From positions 248,001 through 312,000 of the forward strand of contig JBAZTH010000002.1 in the NCBI GenBank assembly GCA_041661965.1: a DNA stretch of 64,000 bases. The letters are read 5' to 3'. Positions 25,495 through 34,028 of this stretch are shown here, piece by piece; the first letter of the stretch is position 1, and the number at the start of each line of letters is the position of its first letter. The notes beneath the pieces were generated by a model. The model searched no databases. It had not been told where the DNA came from and saw only the letters and a program-made list of their open reading frames with translations. Source of the stretch: Candidatus Margulisiibacteriota bacterium. Lineage in GTDB: Bacteria; Margulisbacteria; WOR-1; O2-12-FULL-45-9; XYB2-FULL-48-7. Made by a program: the position numbers and the translations under genes.

Positions 25495-26456
25495 GTTAAA
25501 AACCGGTCGATCTTCTCCAGCAATTCCGGATAGCTTTTCGCCGCCGTGACGCTGCTACGGGCGGCCGCCGCGTTGGGAAATGATTTCAGGTACCAGATCG
25601 CGACCTTGCGCATCAGCCCGATCAGGTTGTTCTTGTATTTTCCCCGATATTCGAGAATGTAGGCCAAATGCTGTTTCAGGACCGTTCTTCTCTCCTCTAA
25701 CGAAGGGAGCGGAACCGCCTGACCGGCCAAATACGGCTCGATCTGCTGGAAGAGCCAGGGGTTACCGAAAGCTCCTCGGGCGACCATCACCCCATCGCAC
25801 CCGGTCGTGACCAACATTTTCTCCGCCAATTCAGGGGTAAAGACATTCCCCGAGCCAAAAACCGGGATCGCGACCGCTTCTTTGATCGCCTTGATCGCCT
25901 CATAATCGACATCGCCGGAATAGAGCTGGTTTTTTGTCCGCCCATGCACAAAGATCGCCGCCGCCCCGTTCTTCTCGCAATTTTTGGCAATTGTCGCGAT
26001 CCGTTTATGATCTTTTTTATCATAACCGGTCCGCAGTTTGACCGTAACCGGAATATCAACAGCGGCCGCGACTTTCCGGATCATACTGTAGAGGGTCAGC
26101 GGCTCCCGAAGCAGATTAGCCCCCGACCCTTTTTTCATCATCTTTTTGACCGGGCAGGCGGCGTTAATATCAAGAAAGGGAGGTTTGATCATGCCCAACA
26201 GGATCTTGGCCGCCTCGGCCATATCGTCAGCGTCGCCGCCGATCAGCTGGGCGGCTATTGGCTGATCCTGCTCGTTAGTTTGCAGCAACTCTCCGGTTTT
26301 GCGGGAATGATGGAGAAGTGAATTGCAATCGACCATCTCATAAAAAGCGAGCTTCGCCCCGTGTTCCCGGCAGACCAGCCGGAACGGCAGGTCGGAACAG
26401 CCCGCCAGGGGCGCCAGGATGGTTTTCCCGATATTTAGCGAACCTATTTTTACCAT
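25491..26456 (-). CDS. dusB: tRNA-dihydrouridine synthase, DusB-like
   Basis: 321 residues, FMN-dependent TIM barrel. It reduces uridines in tRNA D-loops. The active-site Cys101 is in DINAACPVKKM; ILAPLAGCSDLPFR near the N-terminus, KLRTGYD and FVHGRT are conserved. C-terminal helices bind tRNA. It heads an operon with xseA and xseB. A perfect TATAAT (26464-26469) sits seven bases before the ATG, with no SD, so the mRNA is likely leaderless. DusB is the best subfamily guess. Confidence 0.92.
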   Translation of the reverse strand: MVKIGSLNIGKTILAPLAGCSDLPFRLVCREHGAKLAFYEMVDCNSLLHHSRKTGELLQTNEQDQPIAAQLIGGDADDMAEAAKILLGMIKPPFLDINAACPVKKMMKKGSGANLLREPLTLYSMIRKVAAAVDIPVTVKLRTGYDKKDHKRIATIAKNCEKNGAAAIFVHGRTKNQLYSGDVDYEAIKAIKEAVAIPVFGSGNVFTPELAEKMLVTTGCDGVMVARGAFGNPWLFQQIEPYLAGQAVPLPSLEERRTVLKQHLAYILEYRGKYKNNLIGLMRKVAIWYLKSFPNAAAARSSVTAAKSYPELLEKIDRFLT

Positions 26457-26463
26457 TAGTTAA

Positions 26464-26469
26464 TTATAC
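26464..26469 (-). promoter_or_regulatory. -10 box of dusB-xseA-xseB
   Basis: TATAAT seven bases before the dusB ATG. The -35 region (about 26487-26493) matches poorly and abuts the perfect palindrome at 26491. Confidence 0.5.
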
Positions 26470-26490
26470 CTTAGTCGTCTGGTTTATTCT

Positions 26491-26516
26491 AACCGCGGAA
26501 TTAATTCCGCGGTTAC
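26491..26516. repeat. Perfect 26-bp palindrome between dusB and hspR
   Basis: TAACCGCGGAATT is followed at once by its exact complement, with two CCGCGG sites. It lies between two divergent promoters. It may be an operator for a dimeric regulator, a repeat element, or a cruciform; there is no T-tract, so it is not a classic terminator. Confidence 0.6.
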
Positions 26517-26524
26517 ACCCAACA

Positions 26525-26555
26525 CCTTGACAACGTTTGTGTCAAGGTTTATGCT
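26525..26555 (+). promoter_or_regulatory. hspR promoter overlapped by a HAIR-like operator
   Basis: CCTTGACA (26525-26532), seven bases, then TGTCAAGG (26540-26547): 8-bp arms in the layout of the HspR-associated inverted repeat (CTTGAGT-N7-ACTCAAG). The left arm contains the -35 hexamer TTGACA (26527-26532); TATGCT (26550-26555) follows after 17 bases. Binding would block RNA polymerase, implying self-repression. Confidence 0.65.
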
Positions 26556-26592
26556 ACTATTAATGTTAGTGTTAGCGTAAGGAGGTGAACTT

Positions 26593-26886
26593 TTGTACCG
26601 CTTCTTGCACGATAGTGAAAAACCGGTCTATACGATCCATATCGCCGCTGAACTGATCGGGTGTCACCCCCGAACTCTTCGAATCTATGAAGAAGAAGGG
26701 TTGATCCAGCCGCAGCGGACCCCCAAGAACTACCGGCTCTATTCACAAAACGATTTGGCAATGGTCCGAAAGATCGTCGATTTGATGGAAGAGATGAATT
26801 TGACCCTCTCCGGGGTCAAGGCCTTGTTCACGATGGCCGACCGGTTCCATATTGAGATCGAAAAGATGTTTGATGAGTTTCTGTAG
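26593..26886 (+). CDS. hspR: MerR-family heat-shock regulator HspR
   Basis: 97 residues. A MerR winged helix-turn-helix covers about 12-80: VYTIHIAAELIGCHPRTLRIYEEEGLIQPQRT is close to HspR, which represses chaperone and Clp genes and, in actinobacteria, is released when DnaK is titrated. There is no effector-binding domain, as in HspR. The start is TTG, decided by AAGGAGGTGAACTT directly upstream; an internal start would break the wing. A HAIR-like operator overlaps its promoter, and the zinc-finger-ClpC gene follows, so the pair form a stress unit. Confidence 0.82.
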   Translation: MYRFLHDSEKPVYTIHIAAELIGCHPRTLRIYEEEGLIQPQRTPKNYRLYSQNDLAMVRKIVDLMEEMNLTLSGVKALFTMADRFHIEIEKMFDEFL

Positions 26887-26887
26887 G

Positions 26888-26916
26888 TTGCGACTCACGT
26901 CAGCATCATCTATAAT
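26888..26916 (+). promoter_or_regulatory. Promoter of the clpC-type gene
   Basis: TTGCGA (26888-26893), a 17-base spacer and TATAAT (26911-26916), beginning two bases after the hspR stop. No second HAIR copy was found at this promoter. Confidence 0.6.
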
Positions 26917-26954
26917 CTGGCTTACTAATTAAATTAGGAAAAAGGAAAAAATAT

Positions 26955-29816
26955 ATGCAATGTCAAAAATGTAAAATCAGACCCGCGACGGTCCATATCA
27001 CTAAAATAGTCAACAATAAAAAAAACACCTACCATCTCTGCAGCGAGTGCGCCGCCCAGGAAGGGCTCCTGCCGACCATGGGGGGCGGGAATATCGGCAA
27101 CATGGGAGACTTTGGCTTCCCGGAGATCCCCGGCTTCTTCGAATTCCCGGATATCTTTGCCTCCCTGCTAAAGCGCCGCCCGTCGGAACGCTTCTACGAA
27201 TATTTCGCCGACTCCGCCAACCGGGCCCTCCAGCTGGCAACCGAAGAAGCCCAACGGCTCGGCCATGACCACGTCCGGACCGAACACCTCCTGCTCGCCC
27301 TGATCAAAGCGGAGGGGCTCGCCTCCAAGGTCCTGCAAAAATTAGGGGTCGACATGGTCAACCTCTTCTCCGACCTCGAATCACTGATCGGCCGCGGCGA
27401 AGGCTCCCCGAAGAAACTGGTCCTCTCACCGCGCGCTAAGAAAACGCTCGACCTCGCCTACCAGGCGGCTCGCGAGCTGGGCTTTAATTACGTCGGTGAA
27501 GAACATTTTCTGCTCGGTATCATCCGGGAAGGTGAGAGCATTGCCGCCCAGTCGCTCCACAAGAGAAAAGTTACCTTTGATAAGGTCGCCAAAGAGATCA
27601 TCGCCGAAGCGGAAAAGGCCCAGGGGGATCAGGGCCCATTTAATGAAGAAGAGGAGAACGATGAGGAAGGTTTCAGCGAAGGAGGCGGCATGGAAGGCCC
27701 CGGCGAAGCGTTTGGCGGCGGCGGACCGGAAGGGATGTTTAACTTCCCAGGCCTGGGGATCGGCGCTCCGCCAAGACCGTCAAAACCGGCCCTGACTACC
27801 TTCGGCCGCGATCTGACCGCGATGGCTAAAAAGGGCGAACTTGACCCGGTAGTTGGCCGTGAGAAAGAGATCGAAAGAATTATCCGGATCCTCTCCCGGC
27901 GAACCAAGAACAATCCAGCCCTGCTGGGGGATCCTGGTGTCGGAAAAACAGCCATCGTTGAAGGGTTGGCCGAACGGATCATCAAAGGCGAAGTCCCTGA
28001 TATTCTCCGGGACAAAACCGTTATCTCACTTGATCTCGGCGGAATGGTCGCCGGGACCAAATACCGCGGCGAATTCGAATCCCGCGTTAAAAAGGTCCTC
28101 GATGAGATCCTGGCCAAGAAACGGCAGGTCATTCTTTTCATCGATGAACTTCATACTCTGGTCGGCGCCGGCGGTGCCGAAGGGGCGATCGATGCCGGCA
28201 ATATGCTCAAGCCCGCCCTCGCCCGGGGCGAACTCCAGGTCATCGGCGCGACCACCGTCACCGAATACCGAAAAAACATTGAAAAAGACCCGGCGTTGGA
28301 GCGCCGCTTCCAACCGGTCCTGGTCAGCGAGCCCTCTGTCGACCTGACGATCAAGATCCTGCAGGGACTGCGGGAACGCTACGAACAGCATCACCAGGTC
28401 AAGATTCCCGACGCGGCGCTTGTTGCCGCCGCCACTTTGGCCGACCGCTATATTTCCGACCGCTTCCTGCCGGATAAAGCGATCGATGTCATGGACGAAG
28501 CGGCCGCCAAAGTCCGCCTCCAGATCTTCACCAGCTCACCGGAACTAAAGAAGGTCCAGAAACAACTGGAAGAGCTCAAGCGGGAGAAAGAATCGGCCCT
28601 GACCGCCCAGCAATACGAAAAAGCGGCCGCCACACGCGACAAGATCAGCGCCCTGGAAAAACAGGCCAAAGAACTGACCGCCAAATGGAAACAGGAACAC
28701 GGTTCAGAAGCAACTGTGACTGAAGACGACATCGCCACCATTGTCTCCGATTGGACCGGGATCCCGGTGATCAAACTGACCGCCGCGGAGACCGAAAAGC
28801 TGATCCAGATGGAAGCGGAACTCCACAAACGGATCATCGGCCAGGACGAAGCGGTCGTCGCTATTTCCCAGGCGATCCGCCGCGGCCGGGCCGGGCTCAA
28901 ACCGCCGCAACGGCCGGTCGGTTCCTTTATTTTTGCCGGTCCGACCGGGGTTGGAAAAACCGAAGTCGCCCGGCGTCTGGCCGAATTTCTCTTCGGGACG
29001 CAGGACGCCCTGACCCGGGTCGACATGTCTGAATATATGGAAAAACACACCGTCTCCCGGCTGATCGGGGCCCCTCCCGGCTATGTCGGTTACGACGAGG
29101 GCGGAACTCTCACCGAAGCGGTCCGCCGCAAACCTTATTCCGTGATCCTCTTCGATGAGATCGAAAAAGCGCATCCCGACGTTTTCAATGTCCTGCTCCA
29201 GATCTTAGACGACGGCCGACTCACCGATTCCAAAGGGCACGTTGTTGATTTTAAGAACACGGTCATTATCATGACCTCGAACATCGGCCAGAAAGAGATC
29301 GTTTCCCAGGGAGCGATCGGCTTCCTGCCGCGGGAAGACCGGGAAGCTTCTTACGAGAAGATGCGCGACACCGTCCTGGGGGACATGAAAAAAGAGTTCC
29401 GCCCCGAGTTCCTCAACCGGGTCGATGAAATTATCGTTTTCCACCCGCTGACCGAGAACGAACTGAAGCAGATCGCCGGGATCCTGATCGCCGACATGCA
29501 GAAACAGGTCGTCGACCGGGGGTTAAAACTGGAGATCACCGAAGCGGTCAAAGAACGGGTCATCAAAGACGGCTTTGATCCAAAGTATGGGGCACGGCCT
29601 TTGCGCCGCGCGGTCCAGCACTTGCTGGAAAACCCGCTCTCCAACGAGTTGATCGCCGGCAAGTTTAAGGAAGGGGACATCGTTAAGGCTGACGTCAAGG
29701 ACGACAAGATCTTTTTCGAAAAAGGGGAAGGACACGTCGAAGCGCCCAAACCGGAAACGCCTAAAGCCGAAGAGAAACCGAAACGGGGCCGACCAAAAAA
29801 GGACGAGGCCAAGTGA
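26955..29816 (+). CDS. clpC: McsA-like zinc finger fused to a ClpC-type AAA+ unfoldase
   Basis: 953 residues. The N-terminus has two CxxC pairs (C3/C6, C29/C32) in MQCQKCKIRPATVHI and YHLCSECA, as in McsA, activator of the arginine kinase McsB. A Clp N-domain (about 75-215) and an acidic Gly-rich linker follow. AAA+ domain 1 has GDPGVGKT (about 328), and LFIDELH; a short middle region carries a UVR-like motif (REKESALTAQQYEKAAATRDK); AAA+ domain 2 has GPTGVGKTE (about 662) and LFDEIEKAH. An IGF tripeptide near 787 fits a ClpP-docking loop, arguing for ClpC over ClpB. The C-terminus is Lys/Pro-rich. Likely unfolds damaged proteins for ClpP under HspR control. Confidence 0.9.
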   Translation: MQCQKCKIRPATVHITKIVNNKKNTYHLCSECAAQEGLLPTMGGGNIGNMGDFGFPEIPGFFEFPDIFASLLKRRPSERFYEYFADSANRALQLATEEAQRLGHDHVRTEHLLLALIKAEGLASKVLQKLGVDMVNLFSDLESLIGRGEGSPKKLVLSPRAKKTLDLAYQAARELGFNYVGEEHFLLGIIREGESIAAQSLHKRKVTFDKVAKEIIAEAEKAQGDQGPFNEEEENDEEGFSEGGGMEGPGEAFGGGGPEGMFNFPGLGIGAPPRPSKPALTTFGRDLTAMAKKGELDPVVGREKEIERIIRILSRRTKNNPALLGDPGVGKTAIVEGLAERIIKGEVPDILRDKTVISLDLGGMVAGTKYRGEFESRVKKVLDEILAKKRQVILFIDELHTLVGAGGAEGAIDAGNMLKPALARGELQVIGATTVTEYRKNIEKDPALERRFQPVLVSEPSVDLTIKILQGLRERYEQHHQVKIPDAALVAAATLADRYISDRFLPDKAIDVMDEAAAKVRLQIFTSSPELKKVQKQLEELKREKESALTAQQYEKAAATRDKISALEKQAKELTAKWKQEHGSEATVTEDDIATIVSDWTGIPVIKLTAAETEKLIQMEAELHKRIIGQDEAVVAISQAIRRGRAGLKPPQRPVGSFIFAGPTGVGKTEVARRLAEFLFGTQDALTRVDMSEYMEKHTVSRLIGAPPGYVGYDEGGTLTEAVRRKPYSVILFDEIEKAHPDVFNVLLQILDDGRLTDSKGHVVDFKNTVIIMTSNIGQKEIVSQGAIGFLPREDREASYEKMRDTVLGDMKKEFRPEFLNRVDEIIVFHPLTENELKQIAGILIADMQKQVVDRGLKLEITEAVKERVIKDGFDPKYGARPLRRAVQHLLENPLSNELIAGKFKEGDIVKADVKDDKIFFEKGEGHVEAPKPETPKAEEKPKRGRPKKDEAK

Positions 29817-30574
29817 AAAAAACAGCGGGTTTGATCATTTGCCTCTTCCTGGCGGCGGCGGCCGGCGCCGAGGTTTTTAAAATAACGGACCCGATCCTGG
29901 AACCCAAAAAAAACCTCGCCTACGATAAAGCCAGCGGCAAAACTCTTTGGCGGTCGACCATCAAAGTCACCAAGTTTTCCGATAAAGGGAAAGACTTTCT
30001 ATATATAACGGAGAACGGCTCCGGTACTTACGGCCAGGACCGGAAGGAAAAAAACTGGGATTCACAGGCCTACTATTTTTATGACGGATCGACCGCCGTC
30101 CCCTATCAAGGTAAGCTGATCTTTAAATCTCCGGCCGGGAAAATTCTGCAAACGGTCGAAAGATCGTTCGACCGGGAGGGGAAAATTCTTTTCCGCAGCA
30201 ACGGCAAAGATACCTTGTTCGACCGGCAAGGCGACCTGATCGACAAAGACCTGCTCGGCCTGGCCCTCTCCCACTATCCCTTCGCGGAAAAAAGGGATTT
30301 TACTTTTCACTTGCTGACGAACGAACCGAAGATCTATCCAATGACCATTAAATATCTGGGGGAAGAAACCCTGCTGATCGGCGGCAAAGAGATCGTCGCT
30401 TACAAGCTCCAGATGATCCCGGACCTGGGGGCGCTGAATATCTTCGGCGCTTTCGTCCCCAAGACCTATTTCTGGTTCACCAAGAACGAACCGCACGATT
30501 TTCTCCGCTATGAAGGGCTGGAAAGCGGGTTGGGGACCCCTTATATCGTAATCGAAGCCGAACGAAAAAGTTAA
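29813..30574 (+). CDS. Secreted protein of unknown function
   Basis: 253 residues. A clear signal peptide (MKKTAGLIICLFLAAAAGAEVF) precedes a beta-rich body, faintly like the DUF3108 or LolA-type half-barrel proteins (GKLIFKSPAGKILQTVERSF; YIVIEAERKS at the end), too weak to name. The GTG start overlaps the ClpC stop by four bases, so it may be co-translated with it, which could make it part of an envelope-stress response; that is inference. Its stop interlocks with that of the convergent kinase gene at TTAA. Confidence 0.7.
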   Translation: MKKTAGLIICLFLAAAAGAEVFKITDPILEPKKNLAYDKASGKTLWRSTIKVTKFSDKGKDFLYITENGSGTYGQDRKEKNWDSQAYYFYDGSTAVPYQGKLIFKSPAGKILQTVERSFDREGKILFRSNGKDTLFDRQGDLIDKDLLGLALSHYPFAEKRDFTFHLLTNEPKIYPMTIKYLGEETLLIGGKEIVAYKLQMIPDLGALNIFGAFVPKTYFWFTKNEPHDFLRYEGLESGLGTPYIVIEAERKS

Positions 30575-31440
30575 CCGGCTGACGCGATCGCTTGGTCGAT
30601 CGCGTCGATCGCTTCGGCACAATTTTTATAGCGGTTCTCGATGTGAAAAGCGGTCATCCTTAACAAGGCGGTTTCCGCTGGAGAGGGGAGCCGCGCCCGC
30701 CTGATCGTATCGTTCAAACCACGGCAATCAAGCAAATATGTTTTCGGGTCCAACGGATTGCCGTTAAAGATCAAATTATAAATCGTCATTCCAAGGCTGA
30801 AAATGTCCGACCGAAGGTCGGTCCGATCGTCATATCCCGTCGCTTTTTCCGGAGCGGCAAAGCCGAACGTGCCGCGGAACAGGCCGTCATCCGGTTTCAA
30901 ATATCCCAACCGTTCAACCAGGGAAAAATCGATCAACATTACTTTTCTGGCGTAATTCGCGCCGGCGGTTAAAACAAGGTTGGCCGGTTTGACATCGTTA
31001 TAGGCATAGCCGGCCAGGTGAACCGCCTGCAAAGCTTGGGCGACCTGCCGGGCGACCATAAAAGCTTCCAGCGGGGTAAAAGGCTTCTTGGTCATTCTTA
31101 AATAATCGTCCAAAGAGTACCCTTTCAGCAAATCCATGACCATGAAATCAGCCGCGTCTTCCGTCGGCCTCTCCACATTCGGACAGGAACCATAAGCGTG
31201 CACCCTGACAATATTCGGGTGGTCCAATTGGGCCAGGACATTCGCTTCTCGTCGCAGAAACGCTTTCCCCTGCTCGCCGAAATTAGCCGAAGAAATCTTG
31301 ACCGCCAGCTTCTGGCGGCCTGGCAACTGAAGCTCATGAACGCTGGATAAACCGCCGACTCCGATCCTTTCACCAACATACTGGCAAAAGTCAGGCTGAT
31401 ATCCCATTAAGTGAAAACATTTTGCGATCTTGACTATCAT
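30571..31440 (-). CDS. Ser/Thr protein kinase
   Basis: 289 residues, kinase domain only, no membrane segment. Glycine loop IGVGGLSSV (26-34), VAIK lysine K48 (LAVKIS), helix-C Glu65, catalytic loop YAYNDVKPANL with Asp149 and Lys151, and metal-binding Asp171 in IDFS, followed by an AAPE motif. The HRD motif is changed to YND and DFG to DFS, yet the catalytic Asp and Lys remain, so activity is likely. Targets unknown. It lies alone, transcribed divergently from leuS. Confidence 0.88.
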   Translation of the reverse strand: MIVKIAKCFHLMGYQPDFCQYVGERIGVGGLSSVHELQLPGRQKLAVKISSANFGEQGKAFLRREANVLAQLDHPNIVRVHAYGSCPNVERPTEDAADFMVMDLLKGYSLDDYLRMTKKPFTPLEAFMVARQVAQALQAVHLAGYAYNDVKPANLVLTAGANYARKVMLIDFSLVERLGYLKPDDGLFRGTFGFAAPEKATGYDDRTDLRSDIFSLGMTIYNLIFNGNPLDPKTYLLDCRGLNDTIRRARLPSPAETALLRMTAFHIENRYKNCAEAIDAIDQAIASAG

Positions 31441-31501
31441 GACTTATTTTTATCGACCGGAATAACAAATAATTTCAGATATATGCTAAAATAGATGAGT
31501 C

Positions 31502-33946
31502 ATGAGCGAATACTTACCGTCACAACTTGAACCAAAATGGCAGGCAGAGTGGGCTAAAAACAAGCTTTACCTGACCCCGGAAGGGACCGATCAGCCAAAG
31601 TTTTACGACCTGGTCATGTTCCCCTACCCATCCGGCAACCTCCACATGGGGCATGTCCGCAACTACGCCATCGGCGACATTATCGCTCGCTTCAAGCGGA
31701 TGAACGGCTTTGCCGTCCTCCACCCGATCGGTTGGGACGCCTTCGGCATGCCGGCCGAGAACGCCGCCATCAAGAACCAGACCCACCCCAAGCCTTGGAC
31801 CGAGAAGTGCATCGAGCGGATGACCGTCCAGCTCAAGAAACTCGGCATCAGCTATGACTGGGAACGCGAAGTTAACACCAGCCAGGAAGAATATTACAAA
31901 TGGACCCAGTGGATCTTTCTCTTGATGTACAAAAAGGGACTCGCCTACCGGAAAAAAGCGGTCGTCAACTGGTGTCCGAAGTGCAACACCGTTCTCGCCA
32001 ACGAACAGGTCGTCAAAGAAGACCAATGCTGGCGCTGTGATTCGACCGTCGAACAGCGCGACCTGGAACAATGGTTTTTTAAAATCACCGCTTACGCCGA
32101 CCGCCTCCTCGCCGACCTGGAAAAACTGACCGGCTGGCCGGAACCGGTAAAGATCATGCAGCGGAATTGGATCGGAAAAAGTGAAGGGGTCGAGATTGAG
32201 TTTCCTATCAATACCCCCTCTCAATCTCCCCCTTACCAAGGGGGAGATGTCCCGAAGGGACAGAGGGGGTTAAAAATCTACACTACTCGCCCCGACACTT
32301 TGTTTGGTGTCACTTACATGGTACTAGCCCCGGAACATCCGCTGGCGCTGGAATTATCTAAAGGGACGGCGCAGGAAAAAGCGGTCCGCGACTACATCGA
32401 AAAGGTTAAACACGAAAGCACTCATGAAAGGGCGGTCTCGACCGGCAAGGACGGGGTTTTTACCGGCGGGTACGCCATCAACCCGGCGACCGGCGACCAG
32501 GTTCCGGTCTGGCTCGCCGATTACGTCCTGATGGGATACGGCACCGGAGCGGTCATGGCAGTCCCGACCCACGACCAAAGGGATTTTGAATTTGCGAAAC
32601 AGCATAATTTACCACTTAAAGTCGTTATTAGAGACGGAAACCGCGACGTTTCCGCCGGCGGCGGACAGGTTTCCGACGATCACGCCTTTGTAGAAGAAGG
32701 AATCATGGTCAATTCCGGCGAGTTTAACGGACTGCCGAGCGCCGAAGCGCTGGATAAGATCGGCGACAAGTTCGGCGTCTGGCAGGAAAAATACAAGCTC
32801 CGCGATTGGCTCGTTTCACGCCAACGCTATTGGGGAGCCCCGATTCCGATTATCTATTGCGAAAAGTGCGGGACGGTCCCCGTTCCGGAAAGCGAGCTCC
32901 CGGTCAAACTCCCAATGGACGTGAAGTTCACCGGCGAAGGGGCTTCGCCGCTCACCCAATCCAACTCTTTTCTGGAAGCAAAGTGTCCTAAATGCGGCGG
33001 ACCAGCCCGCCGGGAAACCGATACGCTCGATACTTTCAACTGCTCCTCCTGGTACTATCTCCGCTACAGCGATCCGCGCAATGACCAGGAACCGTTCAGC
33101 AAGGAAAAAGCCAAACGGTGGCTCCCCGTCGACCAATATATCGGCGGCATTGAACATGCCATCCTCCACCTGCTCTATTCCCGCTTTTTTACCAAAGTCC
33201 TGTTCGACGCCGGCTGGGCACCAACCGATGAGCCGTTCACCAATCTTCTGACCCAGGGGATGGTCGTGAAAGACGGCGCCAAGATGAGCAAATCCAAAGG
33301 GAACGTCGTCGACCCCGATTACATCGTGGAAAAATACGGCGCCGATACCGCCCGGCTTTTCATTCTCTTCGCTTCGCCCCCCGAAAAAGAGCTCGAATGG
33401 TCGGATGCCGGGGTTGAGGGGAGCTACCGCTTCCTAGGCCGGGTCTGGCGGCTGGTCACCGAAAAAGAAATAGGGGCAACTAATCCGCAGGTCAGCAAAA
33501 AAACTCATCAGACTATTAAAGGGGTGACGGAAGACATCGACCGTTTCTCTTTTAATACCGCCATCGCCAAACTTATGGAACTAACCAATACAATGTATGA
33601 GCTGGGAACAAACAAAGAAGCCCTCAATGCCCTCCTCCTTCTTGTCACCCCCTTCGCCCCTCATTTAGCCGAGGAGCTTTGGCAACAACTTGGCAACAAG
33701 GAATCGATTCATAAACAGCCCTGGCCCAAATACGATCCGGAACTGGTCAAAGAGAGCGAAAAGACGATCCCGATCCAGGTCAACGGCAAACTCCGCGACG
33801 CGGTTGTCGTTCCGGCCGACGCAACCGAAGCAATGGTCAAGGCGGCCGCCGACAAGAGCGAGAAGGTCGCGTCCTTTACTAGCGGCAAACAGATCGTCAA
33901 AGTCATCTACGTCCCCGGCAAAATGCTGAATTTAGTGGTGCGGTAA
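31502..33946 (+). CDS. leuS: Leucyl-tRNA synthetase carrying an in-frame palindromic repeat
   Basis: 814 residues. HIGH motif as PYPSGNLHMGHVRN, KMSKSKGNV, and the editing-domain motif TTRPDTLFG are intact, with GTGAVMAVPTHDQRD. It charges tRNA-Leu. Residues 238-256 come from a 57-base palindromic element lying just before the TTRPDTLFG motif, in a surface loop at the start of the CP1 editing domain. The reading frame survives. A TAAAAT (31487-31492) nine bases before the ATG may be the -10 box; there is no SD. Downstream lies another palindrome and then the radical SAM gene. Confidence 0.95.
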   Translation: MSEYLPSQLEPKWQAEWAKNKLYLTPEGTDQPKFYDLVMFPYPSGNLHMGHVRNYAIGDIIARFKRMNGFAVLHPIGWDAFGMPAENAAIKNQTHPKPWTEKCIERMTVQLKKLGISYDWEREVNTSQEEYYKWTQWIFLLMYKKGLAYRKKAVVNWCPKCNTVLANEQVVKEDQCWRCDSTVEQRDLEQWFFKITAYADRLLADLEKLTGWPEPVKIMQRNWIGKSEGVEIEFPINTPSQSPPYQGGDVPKGQRGLKIYTTRPDTLFGVTYMVLAPEHPLALELSKGTAQEKAVRDYIEKVKHESTHERAVSTGKDGVFTGGYAINPATGDQVPVWLADYVLMGYGTGAVMAVPTHDQRDFEFAKQHNLPLKVVIRDGNRDVSAGGGQVSDDHAFVEEGIMVNSGEFNGLPSAEALDKIGDKFGVWQEKYKLRDWLVSRQRYWGAPIPIIYCEKCGTVPVPESELPVKLPMDVKFTGEGASPLTQSNSFLEAKCPKCGGPARRETDTLDTFNCSSWYYLRYSDPRNDQEPFSKEKAKRWLPVDQYIGGIEHAILHLLYSRFFTKVLFDAGWAPTDEPFTNLLTQGMVVKDGAKMSKSKGNVVDPDYIVEKYGADTARLFILFASPPEKELEWSDAGVEGSYRFLGRVWRLVTEKEIGATNPQVSKKTHQTIKGVTEDIDRFSFNTAIAKLMELTNTMYELGTNKEALNALLLLVTPFAPHLAEELWQQLGNKESIHKQPWPKYDPELVKESEKTIPIQVNGKLRDAVVVPADATEAMVKAAADKSEKVASFTSGKQIVKVIYVPGKMLNLVVR
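32214..32269. repeat. Cloverleaf-like palindromic repeat inside leuS
   Basis: An outer 8-bp arm (32214-32221 with 32262-32269) encloses two perfect hairpins: 11 bp at 32224-32234/32238-32248 and 5 bp at 32249-32253/32257-32261. It adds 19 codons (residues 238-256) with no stop. The base composition (runs of C and G) differs from the gene around it. It looks like an intergenic repeat that landed in a coding region. Confidence 0.8.
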
Positions 33947-33948
33947 TG

Positions 33949-34024
33949 CCCTCACCCCGGCTTTTCTATGTGTTTGATTTTTCTTTCCGCCCCTCTCCCA
34001 GAGGGAGAGGGGTTGGGGTGAGGG
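33949..34024. repeat. Nested palindrome between leuS and the radical SAM gene
   Basis: Outer arms CCCTCACCCC (33949-33958) and GGGGTGAGGG (34015-34024) are perfect. Inside is a perfect 10-bp hairpin, 33990-33999 with 34003-34012, loop AGA. It fills almost the whole gap after leuS and could double as a terminator or mRNA-stabilising structure. Confidence 0.75.
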
Positions 34025-34028
34025 TTTT

